64,000 nucleotides of DNA, from positions 11,233,795 through 11,297,794 of the forward strand of contig NC_134280.1 of NCBI RefSeq assembly GCF_949628215.1, given 5' to 3'. A program made the translations under genes and the position numbers. Shown here in pieces: positions 46,401-58,400 of this stretch. The notes below the pieces were generated by a model, which ran no database searches, was not told where the DNA came from, and saw only the letters and a program-made list of their open reading frames with translations. This DNA is from Phalacrocorax aristotelis. Taxonomy: Eukaryota; Chordata; Aves; Suliformes; Phalacrocoracidae. Each line of letters opens with the position of its first letter. Within the stretch, counting starts at the first letter, position 1.

Positions 46401-47045
46401 AAATAAAAAAGCGTGAAATGGATAACAAAAATGGCAACAGAAAAAACGAGAGGCTTCTGTTTCATGGGACAAGTAAGGAGTCGTTAACCTTAATTAACAA
46501 CCATGGATTTAACCGGAGCTATGCTGGAATGCACGGTAATGTGAATTTCAAAGCAACTCTTGTTTTTCTGAATAGGGCTAGGACTGACTTGCCATGCCAT
46601 CTGTATAGTCCTGCTTTGTATGCAAAATTATTTAGTTAAATCTCCCTATTGCAAATAAAAAACAAAATTGTCAGGAGATCCACAGGCTCTGAAGATGGCA
46701 GATAAGTGATTGCTGCTACTGAAATGCTCATGAACATTTGTTTTTCTGACTACAGCTGCAAACTTTGGAAATGGAACATATTTTGCTGTTAATGCCAACT
46801 ATTCTGCCAGCGACACCTACTCTAGACCAGACGCGCAGGGGAAGAAGTACATGTACTTGGCTCGAGTCCTTGTTGGAGAATATTCTCAGGGGACAAGAGG
46901 ATCAATTACTCCAGCAGCAAAAAACGCTAGTAACCCCACAGATCTGTTTGATAGTTCAACTGATAATGTGAACCAGCCATCCATGTTTATCATATTTAAT
47001 GACATTCAAGCTTACCCAGAATACCTTATCACTTTCACTAAATAA
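27727..47045 (+). CDS. PARP14: PARP14 copy A, macrodomain mono-ADP-ribosyltransferase, complete coding region
   Basis: There are 19 coding exons: 27727-27919, 28045-28151, 28229-28262, 29242-29316, 30109-30306, 31323-31610, 33446-33682, 34521-36757, 38164-38397, 38679-38900, 39913-39991, 40943-41092, 41616-41678, 42692-42859, 43743-43949, 44036-44629, 45663-45808, 46361-46535, 46756-47045. Phases chain to 1898 residues (human 1801). Order: RRM-like modules (1-377), KH-like region, macrodomain 1 (about 895-1060; [10 protein letters not shown]), macrodomain 2 (1110-1290), macrodomain 3 (1310-1495), WWE region (1498-1695), catalytic domain (1745-1898). His1779 (LFHGT), Tyr1811 (GTYF) and a Leu-containing last strand (PEYLITF) fit the H-Y-L mono-transferase type. 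PARP14 adds single ADP-ribose groups to proteins and tunes STAT and interferon signalling. Odd points are an extra RRM exon pair (exons 4-5) and a macrodomain 2 that reads VVISI where human has VVVNS. Confidence 0.95.
29242..30306 (+). other. PARP14: PARP14-A exons 4 and 5: extra RRM-like module absent from copy B
   Basis: Exon 4 (29242-29316, 75 bases) encodes a polar linker. Exon 5 (30109-30306, 198 bases) encodes an RRM-like unit with [14 protein letters not shown] and [10 protein letters not shown]. Exon 7 (33446-33682) has the same pattern, VYFENKKNG and [10 protein letters not shown]. Both extra exons are phase 1 at each end, so they can be gained or lost without shifting the frame. Copy B has no matching exons, and I recall no equivalent in human PARP14. 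Confidence 0.75.
36086..36551 (+). repeat. PARP14: Macrodomain 1 tract of PARP14-A, near-identical to copy B
   Basis: This 466-base tract aligns without gaps to 56591-57056 (constant offset 20505) with 15 differences. Six fall in the first 372 bases, nine cluster at 36458-36484, and the final 67 bases are identical. Just outside, both sides are diverged. The tract covers the whole macrodomain 1 fold. Confidence 0.92.
36758..38163 (+). other. PARP14-A intron 8, nothing recognised
   Basis: A 1.4-kb intron between the large exon and the first macrodomain 2 exon. I see no CR1 tail, RNA gene or frame with family features. The acceptor at 38162-38163 is clear. Confidence 0.5.
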
Positions 47046-47560
47046 GCATTTTGAGTGCAGCAAAGATTGAATATCTTCCAGTCTTTGTGGATTTTGTTAC
47101 AAGTGTTTCTGTCCTACACAATGAAAACAGTAAATAGTTTTATCAAGTTAATTCCTTAAAGGTTTTTTACCTTTAAGCAACTTCTGGCAGTTTTTGGGAG
47201 CACTGAAATAGACTGCTTGTTTACATTGGAGTAGCTGAGCGTATTTAACACTTGAGCTCAATATCCTACTGAAAACTGCTGTTAGATTACCTGTCAAGCC
47301 TTTACACTGTGTTAGCCATTCCATGCAGCCTTATGGCCATCCTAGTTGCACTAACAAGTGGGGAGTATTGGAAGGGATCTTCTTCCAGCCACTGACTGCT
47401 CGATGGTGCATTTCTGATGGCTTCTTACCCTCTGTAAATTGCAGTCTGCATCATGAATTATGATACAGTGATCTTCAATAAATAATTGTAGTTAATGGCT
47501 TTTGTTTGGTTGAAAACCAATGCTAAATGACAATAAACTTCAACGAACTTGTCATCTCAA
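47046..47560 (+). other. PARP14: PARP14-A 3' UTR with two poly(A) signals
   Basis: About 0.5 kb follows the stop. AATAAA occurs at 47477-47482 and again at 47532-47537, the latter followed by GT-rich sequence typical of a cleavage site near 47555. Confidence 0.65.
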
Positions 47561-48880
47561 ATGTGTATTTGCTTGTTTTTAATACAAAGGTTAATAATTA
47601 ACCTGCCAGGGAGGTTAATAAGAGGTTCTATAGAAGGTTTTAGAAGTTGCCCGAGTTATTTATATATAGCCTAAGAGAGATAGGAAGGCAAATCTTGAGA
47701 AGGTGTTTCTGTTGTCATATACCAGCTGCAGCAATCTTCCTGTGATCTTAAGGAGGAATGACTAGAGCAAAGAGAAGTGCGAAGAGGTTTGAGGGGGTTG
47801 CTATGGCTTAAATAAATAGGTTATGTCAAAGGGGTGCTCATTAACAAACCACAACTCGGAGTTCCATGTTGGAGGGAGGGAAGCAAAGCAACATCGTCTT
47901 CTTTGTAGCATGTTGATGGAATTAAAAAATGTGCCCCTCTCAGCCTTAGATAGCGTAAGATCTTCCACTGAAAAAGCAGAATGTGGAGGTGCTGCTGTGT
48001 CATTCTAAAAACTCTTAACTCCTCCTAATGTATTGGTTTGATTTCTTATTTGTTTGGAGAAAATCTTCCACTACTTGCTTTGCAGAGTTAGGTAGGTTGC
48101 TATTACTTTAAAAGTTTTACTGTAGGTTGGTATGTCCATATGAGTAATAATCATAACAGGATAAACATTGCTGAGGGTTATGTTTTCTAGGGAAGGTGGT
48201 GTGAAATAATAAAACTGCAACTGAGTAGAGTCATGAGTATCAGGCTCTTCGTTCACACCCCACCCCATCAACCCCTCTGCAACAGTGCTGGAACCCCTCA
48301 CTTTGGGTTTAATTGCTTTCGATTACGTCTGGTTTTTAACTGCTGAAAAATGCTGACTGCTGAATTCCTACTGCTTGAAGTCAAGATATGGCTGTGGAGG
48401 CCAAAAGTCTTAAGCTTTGCCTTAAAAATAACTTGACTTAGTCAATGCCTGCAACAGCTACGCATGGTCACTGGTCTGCCAGCGTGACAGGAGCCAGAAG
48501 TGATGGCATGGCGTGCTTTGCTGCAGCCGATGGGCCACTTACACCACTCTGAACTTTCTCTGCTGCAGATGGTAACGCATCTTTCTCAGCTTCTCTGTCA
48601 CCACAAGAAGCTGTGGAGACCAAGGTGTTTTTTCACCAGTGCTCCCATTACAGGTGCCTGGGGCCTCCAGCACGGAGTAGAAGCCTGCAGCACTGGGCTC
48701 TGGGCAGGCGATGAGAAAAGGTGCGGCTTCTCCGAATGAGTTTATGATAATCGAAATGAAGGGAGGAGGTGGAAGAGTATAAGGGGACCTTGTTCCTCCA
48801 CAGCGTGATGGGCTTCTAGCTCCCAGCACAGGGAGGGAGAGGACACTTCATAACGTGGAGGGAGCGCCTGAGGCAGCTTA
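47561..48880. other. Spacer between PARP14 copies, nothing recognised
   Basis: About 1.3 kb between the end of copy A and the CpG-rich promoter of copy B. No conserved frame, RNA gene or clear repeat is seen. The short distance supports a head-to-tail tandem duplication. Confidence 0.5.
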
Positions 48881-48889
48881 GGGCGTTTT

Positions 48890-49480
48890 GGGAAATTCTG
48901 GTGGGAAAAAGGAGCCTGACGGAGCAGGCGTGAAGCCGGTCGCGGGGCGGCTGAGGGGGAGCCGGCCCGCGGCGGGTGCGTCGCAACACACGGCAGCGGA
49001 GGCGGGAGCCCCGCCCAGGAGCAGCGCCCGCCTCTCCCGCCTTCGCCCCCGGCCGCGGCCTCCCGCCGGCCGCCGCCGCCTGCCAGGAAGGGCAGGGCCA
49101 CTCCGCCCCGCCCCGCCCCGCCGGGCCGGGAAATGAAAGCGAAAGGCAGCGGGGAAAGGAGCTGGGCGGCCATGGCGGGGCAGCAGCCGGGCGCCTTCCC
49201 GCTGCTGGTGCGCGGCGACTGGGGCGCCGCCGAGCCGCCGCCCGCCCTGAGGAAGAAGCTGCTCTGCTACTTCCAGAGCCAGAAGCGCTCGGGCGGCGGC
49301 GAGTGCGAGCTGCGGGCCGGGACCGCGGCCGGGCAGCTCCTCGTCTGCTTCGCCCACCCCGAGGGTGAGCGCCCGGGGCGGGGGTCGGGCTGAGGGGGTC
49401 GGGCTGAGGGGGTCCGGGACTGCGCGCCCGCCTCCCACGGGCGGAGGGGCCGGGACGCGGGTTAGTGCGTTGGCACCGGC
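48890..49480. promoter_or_regulatory. CpG island over the PARP14-B promoter and exon 1
   Basis: A dense GC and CpG block with tandem 'ccgcccc' units just upstream of the ISRE, which are likely GC-box sites. Upstream of the ISRE it does not resemble the copy A promoter. A short direct repeat (tcgggctgaggggg twice) lies at about 49385-49415. Confidence 0.8.
49130..49146 (+). promoter_or_regulatory. ISRE upstream of PARP14-B
   Basis: GAAATGAAAGCGAAAGG with three GAAA cores, beginning 42 bases before the chosen start codon. Only the last base differs from the copy A element. The embedded ATG at 49133 is in frame with the protein and would add 13 residues if transcription began upstream. Confidence 0.87.
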
Positions 49481-52400
49481 GGGGGGGAACGCGCTGCGAG
49501 GTGTCACTCACAACGCCTAACTTTCTGCAAGTTAAAATATCTGTACTACTTTCATTATTGCATGTGATGTAATATAGGCTGCCTAGTATGTAATATACAA
49601 ATCTATAGTATATAATGTGATATGCATCCCATAATATAGGCTATATAGTATGCATTTGCTTATATATATGCTTAAATTCAGTGCTTAGTACTAGCCTCCT
49701 GATTGCATTTGCATAACTCTAGGCTGTAAATTAATAAATGTATCCTACCAGGATACGTATTAGTTTTGATGCATGGTAATATTCTCAAGAGTGCACTTGA
49801 AATAATAAAGCTTATGTTACTGTAACTTAACATCTACTCTAGTTACAGGTATACATTAAAAATATGGCATATATAACATGCATGTCTATAAAAACTTGCA
49901 GCACAGTAGAAAGCATTTAGCTGCAGTTGTGTTAAATGTATACATATAGATGCATGTACATGTATGTGCATAAACATATACACTTCTGGTTTTTTTCTGC
50001 TTTATCATGCTTCCCAGTTCCTGGCTCAACGAGCTGGTAAGTTCAGGACATGCAGCCCCAAGCCATTTTGACACTGGGTGGAAGAGGGCATGGGGCTGGT
50101 GCCAGGACCCTCGTGCTGCAGCCCCAGTGCGGGGCTGCCAGCTGGGCACCAGCCAGAAAATGTGTGGTGGAGCTTTGCTTCACAACTCTAGTGTTTTTCT
50201 ACAGAAATAATGTCCTCTGCTGTTCTTCTAGGCATTGTGCGTGCTGCGTTAGTGTTATGAGTTTAAAACTCTTCCATTTTGTGGGACAGTATATAAATGC
50301 TACTGTAACAGTGGAAAAGTGCTATGTAATTTGAAGTTGTATTTCTGTTCAGATTGTCACTGGGGTTTTTTTGTTTTATTTAGTGAAGCAACGAGTTCTT
50401 GAGAGGCAGTCTCATAAGCTGAACTTGGGAGGAAAAGGAGAATTGAATTTGATTGTCACAGAGCCTGAAACAGCACTAGATGCTAAAGAGGAGATATTTG
50501 AAGAAAAATTAGTTCCCACAAAGGTGAATTAGAATTTTAATCCTAACCAGAGCTTTGAAGTAGTGGTGAGAGTGTCAAATCAGTCACTGATATTTTGCTT
50601 TAATTTTGTTTTAGGCTCTGGATGCCGTGAGCAACCTTCAAAAAAGAGGTAACATATTATTCATCGATCCGTGTGCTGATTCTTCATAAAATGAAAATGT
50701 TGGTGCTTTTTTCCACACAGAGCTCCAGTTCTGCGGGGAGTTGTGCGGAAAGTTTCCGAGTTAGGCAGCCTGACTCAGGTGATATGGGGAAAGATGTCTG
50801 GCCAGCAACACCGTAGACTTGATCACCAAGGATGGAGTTCACCTTGCCAGACTTAGACTACATACCTGGTTTGAGCTTCTAAAATAACCTTTTTAATCAG
50901 AGGAGCAGCTCTAGGGAGGGATTTAGTTCCCTTATCCTGCATAACTGCTCTAAGATAAGATCTGTGTAGAAACATCTAGATTGAAGGTCTTAATCCCAGG
51001 CCTAGTGTCTTTGTGCACCTACAGCTGGGAGAGTCTGTAAAGACAAGTGGTGCATCTCCCCAGTACCTCAGGTCCTCTTTCAGCAATATTCTGCTAGCTT
51101 CATGATTCAGAAAGTGATCCAGAAAACATCACTGCATACCCAAATATACCCGCACCCATGAAGAGTAAATACTCAGTCCCAAGACAGACCAGTTAATCAG
51201 GAATTTTTTTCAGTGATTACCCCCGTATCTTCTCCTTTCTGTATGGCTCAGTGCTGTTTTGTGTGTTTTTTCTCATTTCAAAATTAGGTACTCAAAGTTG
51301 TCATGTACTGTTTTTCAGTTATACTAGAGAGGACCCTGAAAATCTCCAGATGATGCTTTTAATTGCTTTGTTGGTCAGCCTAGCTTTCGGGTTTGGCTTT
51401 TTCGTACTTTCTTCATTGGACACAGTGGAGCAGATGATTCCTGTCGGTGATCTAGAAATTAACTACTGGTGTCTGTAGAGATATGGCTTCTGCAGTTATT
51501 TCTTTTGTTTTCTTCTTGTCAGGCTTATGCTTGTAGGCCTTCAAAAGCAGCTATCTTCTGTAAATGTTATGGGTTTGGTATCAGTTATTGTTGTACCTCA
51601 GGAGAGCTCATAAACCCAGTGAGTGGGCAGAGCCAGCCTGTTTGTGCTGCCACCTCCTCCAGCCTTCCCATGCCACATCTGTTTCTGTCCTTGGGGCTGC
51701 CCTCACAGCCAGCCTGTTGGGCGCTGCCCCAGGATTTGGGGATTTTTGAGTGTTCTTAAGCAAAAGCAAGCAGAGACCTTACCCCCATACCCCATGTCAG
51801 GTGTACAACTGCTCCACCAAGCTCCTCTCCCCTCAGTCATATCTGGCCTCTGCCACGGTCAGAGGGGTGGCCCTGGAGGTTTACATTGAGGGTGGTGAAT
51901 GTCAGGGTTTCATTCAACACTTGTTTCCCTGCCGTGGTACAGGGATGTGCTGGTTTACCAAACTGAGAGGGAGCTTATGCTCCTGCTTGTGTTCATTGGG
52001 GCAAGGAGGGGACACCTGCCTTTGTTAGTGAGGGTGGCCATCCTGAGTACCTTGGGGTGCCCTTTGGCCTGTGCCAGTCCCCCACCACCTTGCAGTGGAC
52101 TGTGACCACCGTTTTCCATGACTTGTTGGGCAGTTGTGTTGCCACATACACTTTCAGTTTACTCAGGCATGCAGAGGAGCATGTCATTCCCATTCAGAGA
52201 TTCTCTTTTGCCTTCACCCTCATCTCTCTGCGAAGCTGGAGACATGACTTCCTCCAGCAGCTGCTGGACTTTGGGGTTACTTGGTGGGCACCCCTGTTAT
52301 ATTCTCTGTCCACAAAAATTTGTTGCATCCCCCACCAGCCATCTGTGGATGTGGGTCCTTGAGCACTGTCATGCTGCACTGATGGCATGGCACAGTGGTC

Positions 52401-55400
52401 ATCAGGAGGCTTTGCATCGAGTTGCACAGAGCTACTGGTGGCCCGTGGTGTTTGTGGATGTCCCAAACTATGTTCAGGCTTGTAATGCCTGCACCCGGGC
52501 TGAGAAACAGATGCAGAGGCTGCAGGGTCTCTCGCAATGCTTACCAACACCTAAGCAGCTGTGGCCAATTATCTCAATTTATTTTATTTTATTTTAGTCT
52601 CCAACCCAGAGACATACCAGTGACCTCGGACTTGTTTGCTCATGGCTATTTTTGTGCCACCAAAGAAGCTGCCTGCGGCCCCACAGAATATCCCAAAATG
52701 GATCCCAAAATGTCCCAGGGTACCCTGCAGTATTTGATTGGTTAGATGATCTCTTTCCCTGGGAAAGGAAAGGAGAGAAAGGGTAGAAATACCTGTTTAT
52801 TCCAGCAGATGTGTAATAATATGTCATGTGGCTTATTTCTCTTTCTGTTGAAGATGATGCAGAAGCCTTGCAGAAAGCAGAGAGTTTTGTTCCAAACAGT
52901 GAACTCCAGGAGGAAACTGGCTCTGTGGAGGACGTTGCAGAAAAGTCTGCGGAGACCTCACCTTCAGTGGTGTTTGAAAACATACAAGGATGCAGCCCAA
53001 AATGCTTACGTATGCTGTTGGAGAACATCAGCGGCCTGTCAGTAGATGATGAATTCACTGTGGAAGTGATACCTGAAATAAATGTTGCTGTAGCTACCTT
53101 TATAAAAAGTATTGGTAAGACAGGATGAAGATCATAGTTTGTTTCCATGTATGTGTATGAGTAATAGCTTTCAGAGCTTGATTCCTCTCCCATTAGAGAT
53201 TCACAGGTGTTTGTTTTTTTTAAAAAGTACCTGGACTGCAGTCTCTCAGGAAAGATGTAAGTCTTATGTACAACTCCATGAAACTACCTGTGATCCAAAT
53301 GTTACACTGCAAAAAGAAAATCATGGCATCTTCATTAATTGAAATTGGATGAGAATGTTTCATTGTCTCTGTCTTATTTTGGGTTAGATGGAGAAGAATT
53401 AGAAGTGGACTGAGTGTGGAGATGAGTTCTGCAGATTTTTGAAGTATGTAAAGTCTCCATTTGAGAAGACAGTGAAACAGGGAAAAGTGCTTAGTTTATA
53501 CAAGAGATGAATAAGAGTGGAACAGAAATATAGTGGTAGTGAACAGCAGAGAGTAACATGGCTGCGTGCATTTCCCCTTTTCTCTTACAACATAGTTATT
53601 TGGCACCAAAGACAATTGTTCCAAATACAGGGAGAAGTAGACTCAGTTCGTTCTCTGCCAGAAGGAATAGCCAGGGCTGATAATGACCCAGGAAAACACA
53701 GTCAGTTCACACTGCTCTTCTGTTTACAGACACTGAAGAATTTCTTAAAAAATGTTCACAAAACAAGAGAGTTAAAAAATTCAAACTGACTGCCAGGCTT
53801 CTTGAATTGACCCAGAGCATCAAGGCTGAAAACCTACCGGCCAGCGTTTCCACAGACTACCTCACTGTTTACTTTGAGAGTGCACGGAACGGAGGGGGGC
53901 CTGTGTCAGACGTCCAGCTCTTCCCTGAGGAGAACTCGGCAGTCATTACTTTCTGTGATCCCAAAGGTAACGCTCTCCTTTGCCTGACCAAAGTGCTCCC
54001 AGGTGGAGGCCCTGAAAGAAAATTACTGCAATCTGGGCATTAGGAGAAGGCTGGCTTGCTGTTGCTAAAGCCAGCATACACTGTCCTGTTCCTGGGAGGT
54101 GCTCTGGATTTAGAAATACTGCTACGTGTCTAGGGTTTCAGAATATCTCTGGCTTTCTATGTTACCAAAGGTTCACTTGAATACCTACTTTGTGCATGGG
54201 TTGTTCCCACTGATGTTTTTTCCCCATTTACAGAGGTTTTTATCTGCAATGCAACATTAGTTGTACTTACAGGTAGAGGAAGCAGGATCTGTCAATGTTG
54301 TTAGCTTTCAGAAACTAATTAATGTCAAATATCTTCATTATCAGGGAAGAATAGAGCCAAAGAGTAATCCTTGTGTTGAATTACTGTCTCATTTTAGTGC
54401 CAGCGCAACCTCTGGTAAATATACTGTGTTGGGAGATTCCTGGCTTAGTAGATTACTTTACTTTTAATTAAAAGATATCTGCCAGGTGATTGTTTTCCTT
54501 CTGACTCTCAGAATTTGCTTAAGAATGTTTTGTATGTTAAGTTAGTATGTAATTTGGATTGTTGCAATATGGTTTTAAGTCCCTCCCAACGTTATAATCC
54601 TTTCCTTTGTCCATTCCAACTGAAATACCAAAAGAGAAGGAAAACTGCACTGGTACAAAGAGATTTATTTTAAGTTGAGAGTAAGGAGCATTTCACAGTA
54701 GTACCTTGATATGGCCCTGCTTTGTGGTGGGGTCGCCTTAGGAAATGAGAACAAGGTGTAGCTGTACAGGTAAACATAGGCACAAGCAAGTTTACCAAAC
54801 TAGTTGGAGCCAAGTCTCTTATCTTGTCCCCTACAGAGTGGTTTGGAAATCAGAAATACAAAAATAGTTCTTTCAAATGAAAAAAAGAGTTATTTTATTC
54901 AATGTAATAGTTCTAAGAACATAGTCATTTGCTTGATTTGAAATTAATGACGTGTGCGTTTTGTATGTATGTGCTCTAACTTTTAGATCTAAATGGTGTC
55001 TTGGAAAAGAAGCATTTACTAGAACAGACGCCGATTTCTGTGCATCCGTATTACCCCTCCCTGGGAACAGCTCTCTATGGAAAGGAAAGACCAACTATCA
55101 AGATGCCAGACCCCATTGGGGTACCACTAGATCCGTATGTCTGGCAGTTTTTACAAAGGCAGGCTAAACTGATGGAAGACATAAACAAGGAAATGGCGAT
55201 TTGCCATTGTGAGCTAAAATGGCCGCAGATGGACTGTGCAGACCCAGAAGTTATGTTGTGCCCATCATCATCTCTCTCTCAGCAGAAAAAGCCAATGATA
55301 AAGTTGATCAAGACATGGAAGCAAGATGCTTCTACTGAGTTCTCGCGTACCATGTCACGTTACATAGCTATAAAGTGTAAAGTAAATTCACTGGATTGGG

Positions 55401-58400
55401 AAGAAGTGAAAAACAGATTGGTGAAAGATGTTGCTTTGATCATAACTGATATTTCCGAGGAGATGGTGGTGATTGCAGGCAACAGAGCAGCAGTGGACAG
55501 TGCAGAGAAAGAAGTGAGGGAATGCATGGAAAAAGCCATGCAGCAAAGTGAAAGGGAAAAACAAAGCATAGAAATTTCTGTGCCAGTGATGCCAGGGAAG
55601 TATGCTGTCCTGCACAATTCTGGGCTGGAAGAGAATATTCACAAAGAATATCCGTGCTTAAAGACCTTCTATGATGACACCAAAAAAACTGTTCAGTTGT
55701 GTGGATTACCTACGGAAGTATATAAAATCAAAGCTGACTTACTGGAAAAGGTATTGAACATGCCAAGTACGTCAGTTACCATTGATTCCCATGTTTTGTA
55801 CTATCTACAGCATGTGGATAATAAAACAATGTCAGAGACATTATTCACTAGGAAAAAAATTAATGCTTTTTATGAGCTTGAGGTTGATACTGTGTTGCTA
55901 TTTGGAGATGCTTCCAAAGATCTTTTAGAAGCAGAAAAGCAAATAAAGACAGACTTAGAGTATAAGTGTATCAACGTGGGGGATGGTGAGGCCATTAAAA
56001 AGGAGCAGTGGAGGAGTCTTCTTGCCTCCTTGCGTAAGAAGTACAATTCTTCCCAGGAAAGTGTAGTCATTAATGAATCTGTTGGAAAAGACAATGAAGT
56101 GATTATTGCTGGCTTTTCTAAGGCTGTATCAGAAGTTTATGAGAAACTTTATGATTTTATAGATAGAAACACATGCATAGAAAAAGTAATCCTGGCTAAG
56201 TCAGTAGTGGTAGTGGAGTTTGTAGAGAAGGAAAAATCAGGTGTGTGTCTTGAACTGAGGAAGAAAGGTGTGACAGTACGTTTTGACACCAAGACGCCAT
56301 GTATTTCCCTGAGCGGACCAAGAGCAGAAGTGCCAAAAGCAGTCACCACGTTTGAAAAAATTCTCTCATCCCTTTACTCAAAAAATGTGCCAATTGATAA
56401 ACCAGGAGCCAAAGAGTTCTTCACTGAGAAGAAAGATTTATGTGTTCTTGAGGCAAACCAGAAATTTAGGTGTTTGATTAGGCTGGAAGAAGAAGAACCA
56501 CAGCAGCAACAGCAGGGTGAAAAAGTTGGTGAAGAGAAAAGAAAGCTTCACTACAAGAAAGTGCTGCCAGGTGGAGTTGTAGTAGCAGTGTATAAAGGTA
56601 ACTTGTGTCATTACCCTGTTGATGTTGTGGTAAATGCATCTAATGAAGAGTTAAAACACATTGGTGGCCTTGCTGAGGCACTGTTAAAAGCGGCTGGTCC
56701 AGAGCTGCAAAAGGAGTGCGACGAGCTGGTGAGGAAGAATGGGAGTTTGCAGCCTGGGTGCGCAGTTATCACGGGCGCTGGGGAACTTCCCTGCAAGAGC
56801 GTCATTCACGCTGTTGGGCCCAGGTGGAAGAAGGATGAAGCAGAAAAGTGTGTGTACTTGTTAAGAAAGACAGTGAAGAAAAGTCTGCAACTAGCTGAGA
56901 CATACAATCATCGTTCCATAGCTCTGCCTGCCATAAGTGGAGGGATTTTTGGCTTCCCACTGCAGATGTGTGCAAATTCAATTGCATGGTCCATCAAGGA
57001 GACCTTAGAAGAATCCATGGGGGACAGCAGCTTGAAGGAGGTTCATCTTGTGGATAACGTGGAAGAAACAGCTCAGGTTTTGAGTGAGACAGTGGAAAAA
57101 GTGTTTACAGCTAAATCATCCTCCCCGATACCACGGACACTGTGCTCGGAAAACCATAAGCAGAGGGAAAGCCAGAAGGAGAAGAGAAGAGAGGATCTGC
57201 AGATGGCTGGGGATGATCTGCAGATGGTTACAACAAATGAAGGACTTCGCATCCGAATAGAGGAGAAGAATATTCAGGAAGCCACGGTAGGTCTTTAATT
57301 TTCTGCTTCCTCTCTAACTTGATGTGAAGATCTTGTTTAAATTTAAATAGAAAAAGAAGAGCAGTATGTTATATTGTTTTACAAGGCAATTGCTACATAA
57401 GGAAACAATGGCTATGTGCTAGCTAAACAAGGATGCAAGCTTGCAAAACTGATGGATTTCAGGTTGGGATCTGTCACTCTGTAGCTGTTCCTAGTGGGCA
57501 GCTGTGAATTTCAGGATGTTTCGCCCCAGTTGTTATATTAATTTTCCAGATCTAAGGTCAACATGTAAAACAAACTTGCTTTTTTCCTAAAATGGAAAAA
57601 TTAAAATACTTTCTAAAAGTATTTATATGATCTGTAGCTATCTAGGTTGGATATTACAGGAAATCAGCACCTGTCTGGACTGCTGTTGAGTCACACTAGC
57701 AGGCAGGACGTAGCTTATTTTATTAGTTACCTTCTCTTTGGATGGATTAAAGACACAGTCTGTGAAGAAGTTACTGAGCTCTAGAAAAGTGACCCCATAG
57801 AAGAGTGCATGCTTAGATTGTTTTCCCAAAGTCTAGACCTGATACTACTTACTCTTTCCCCCATTTTTCTTTTTTCATTTTTTTGCAAACAAGAGAGTTT
57901 AACTACTGTTCATCTAGACCAAGACTGAATTTTCACCTCTGACATAGTTTCTTTCCTGTATGTTTTTTTCTTCAGTGATGCAAAGTGCATCTTGATAAAT
58001 CTCTCTTTTTCAACAGCCTCTGATTTTTAAACTTTGGGAGTTACAAATTTCCCTAAATTATTATTGTTGTTTCAATAGTAGTTGCTTCAGTTGTTGCTTT
58101 GGTGCCTGTAAAAGCCTATTCCAATAGAAGAGCAACACTAGATGTTAAAAAACCTCAATATAACACGCACTTAAAATATTTTGTAATTAAAACATCTCCA
58201 GTGGAAAAAACCAAGGCAAACACCAGACTTTGGGGCTTTGCCCGCTTTACTTCATGAGAGCACAACACCCTGCCTTCACCTCATTTTGGTGCATGAGGTG
58301 CTGCTTTTCTGGACAACTGCACTTCAGTGAAAAGGAGGAAAGGGACATTAAACTTTCTACATTATGTGTAAATTATACAATACATATATTTTGCATCCTG

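Noticed and set aside
48816-49511. Minus-strand open frames over the PARP14-B promoter
   Set aside because: Same explanation: GC-rich shadow of exon 1 and its promoter.
51251-51478. Short plus-strand frame with a strongly hydrophobic run inside PARP14-B intron 3
   Set aside because: It has no recognised family, does not fit the splice phases of PARP14-B, and lies beside the gypsy-like fossil. Not supported as a gene.
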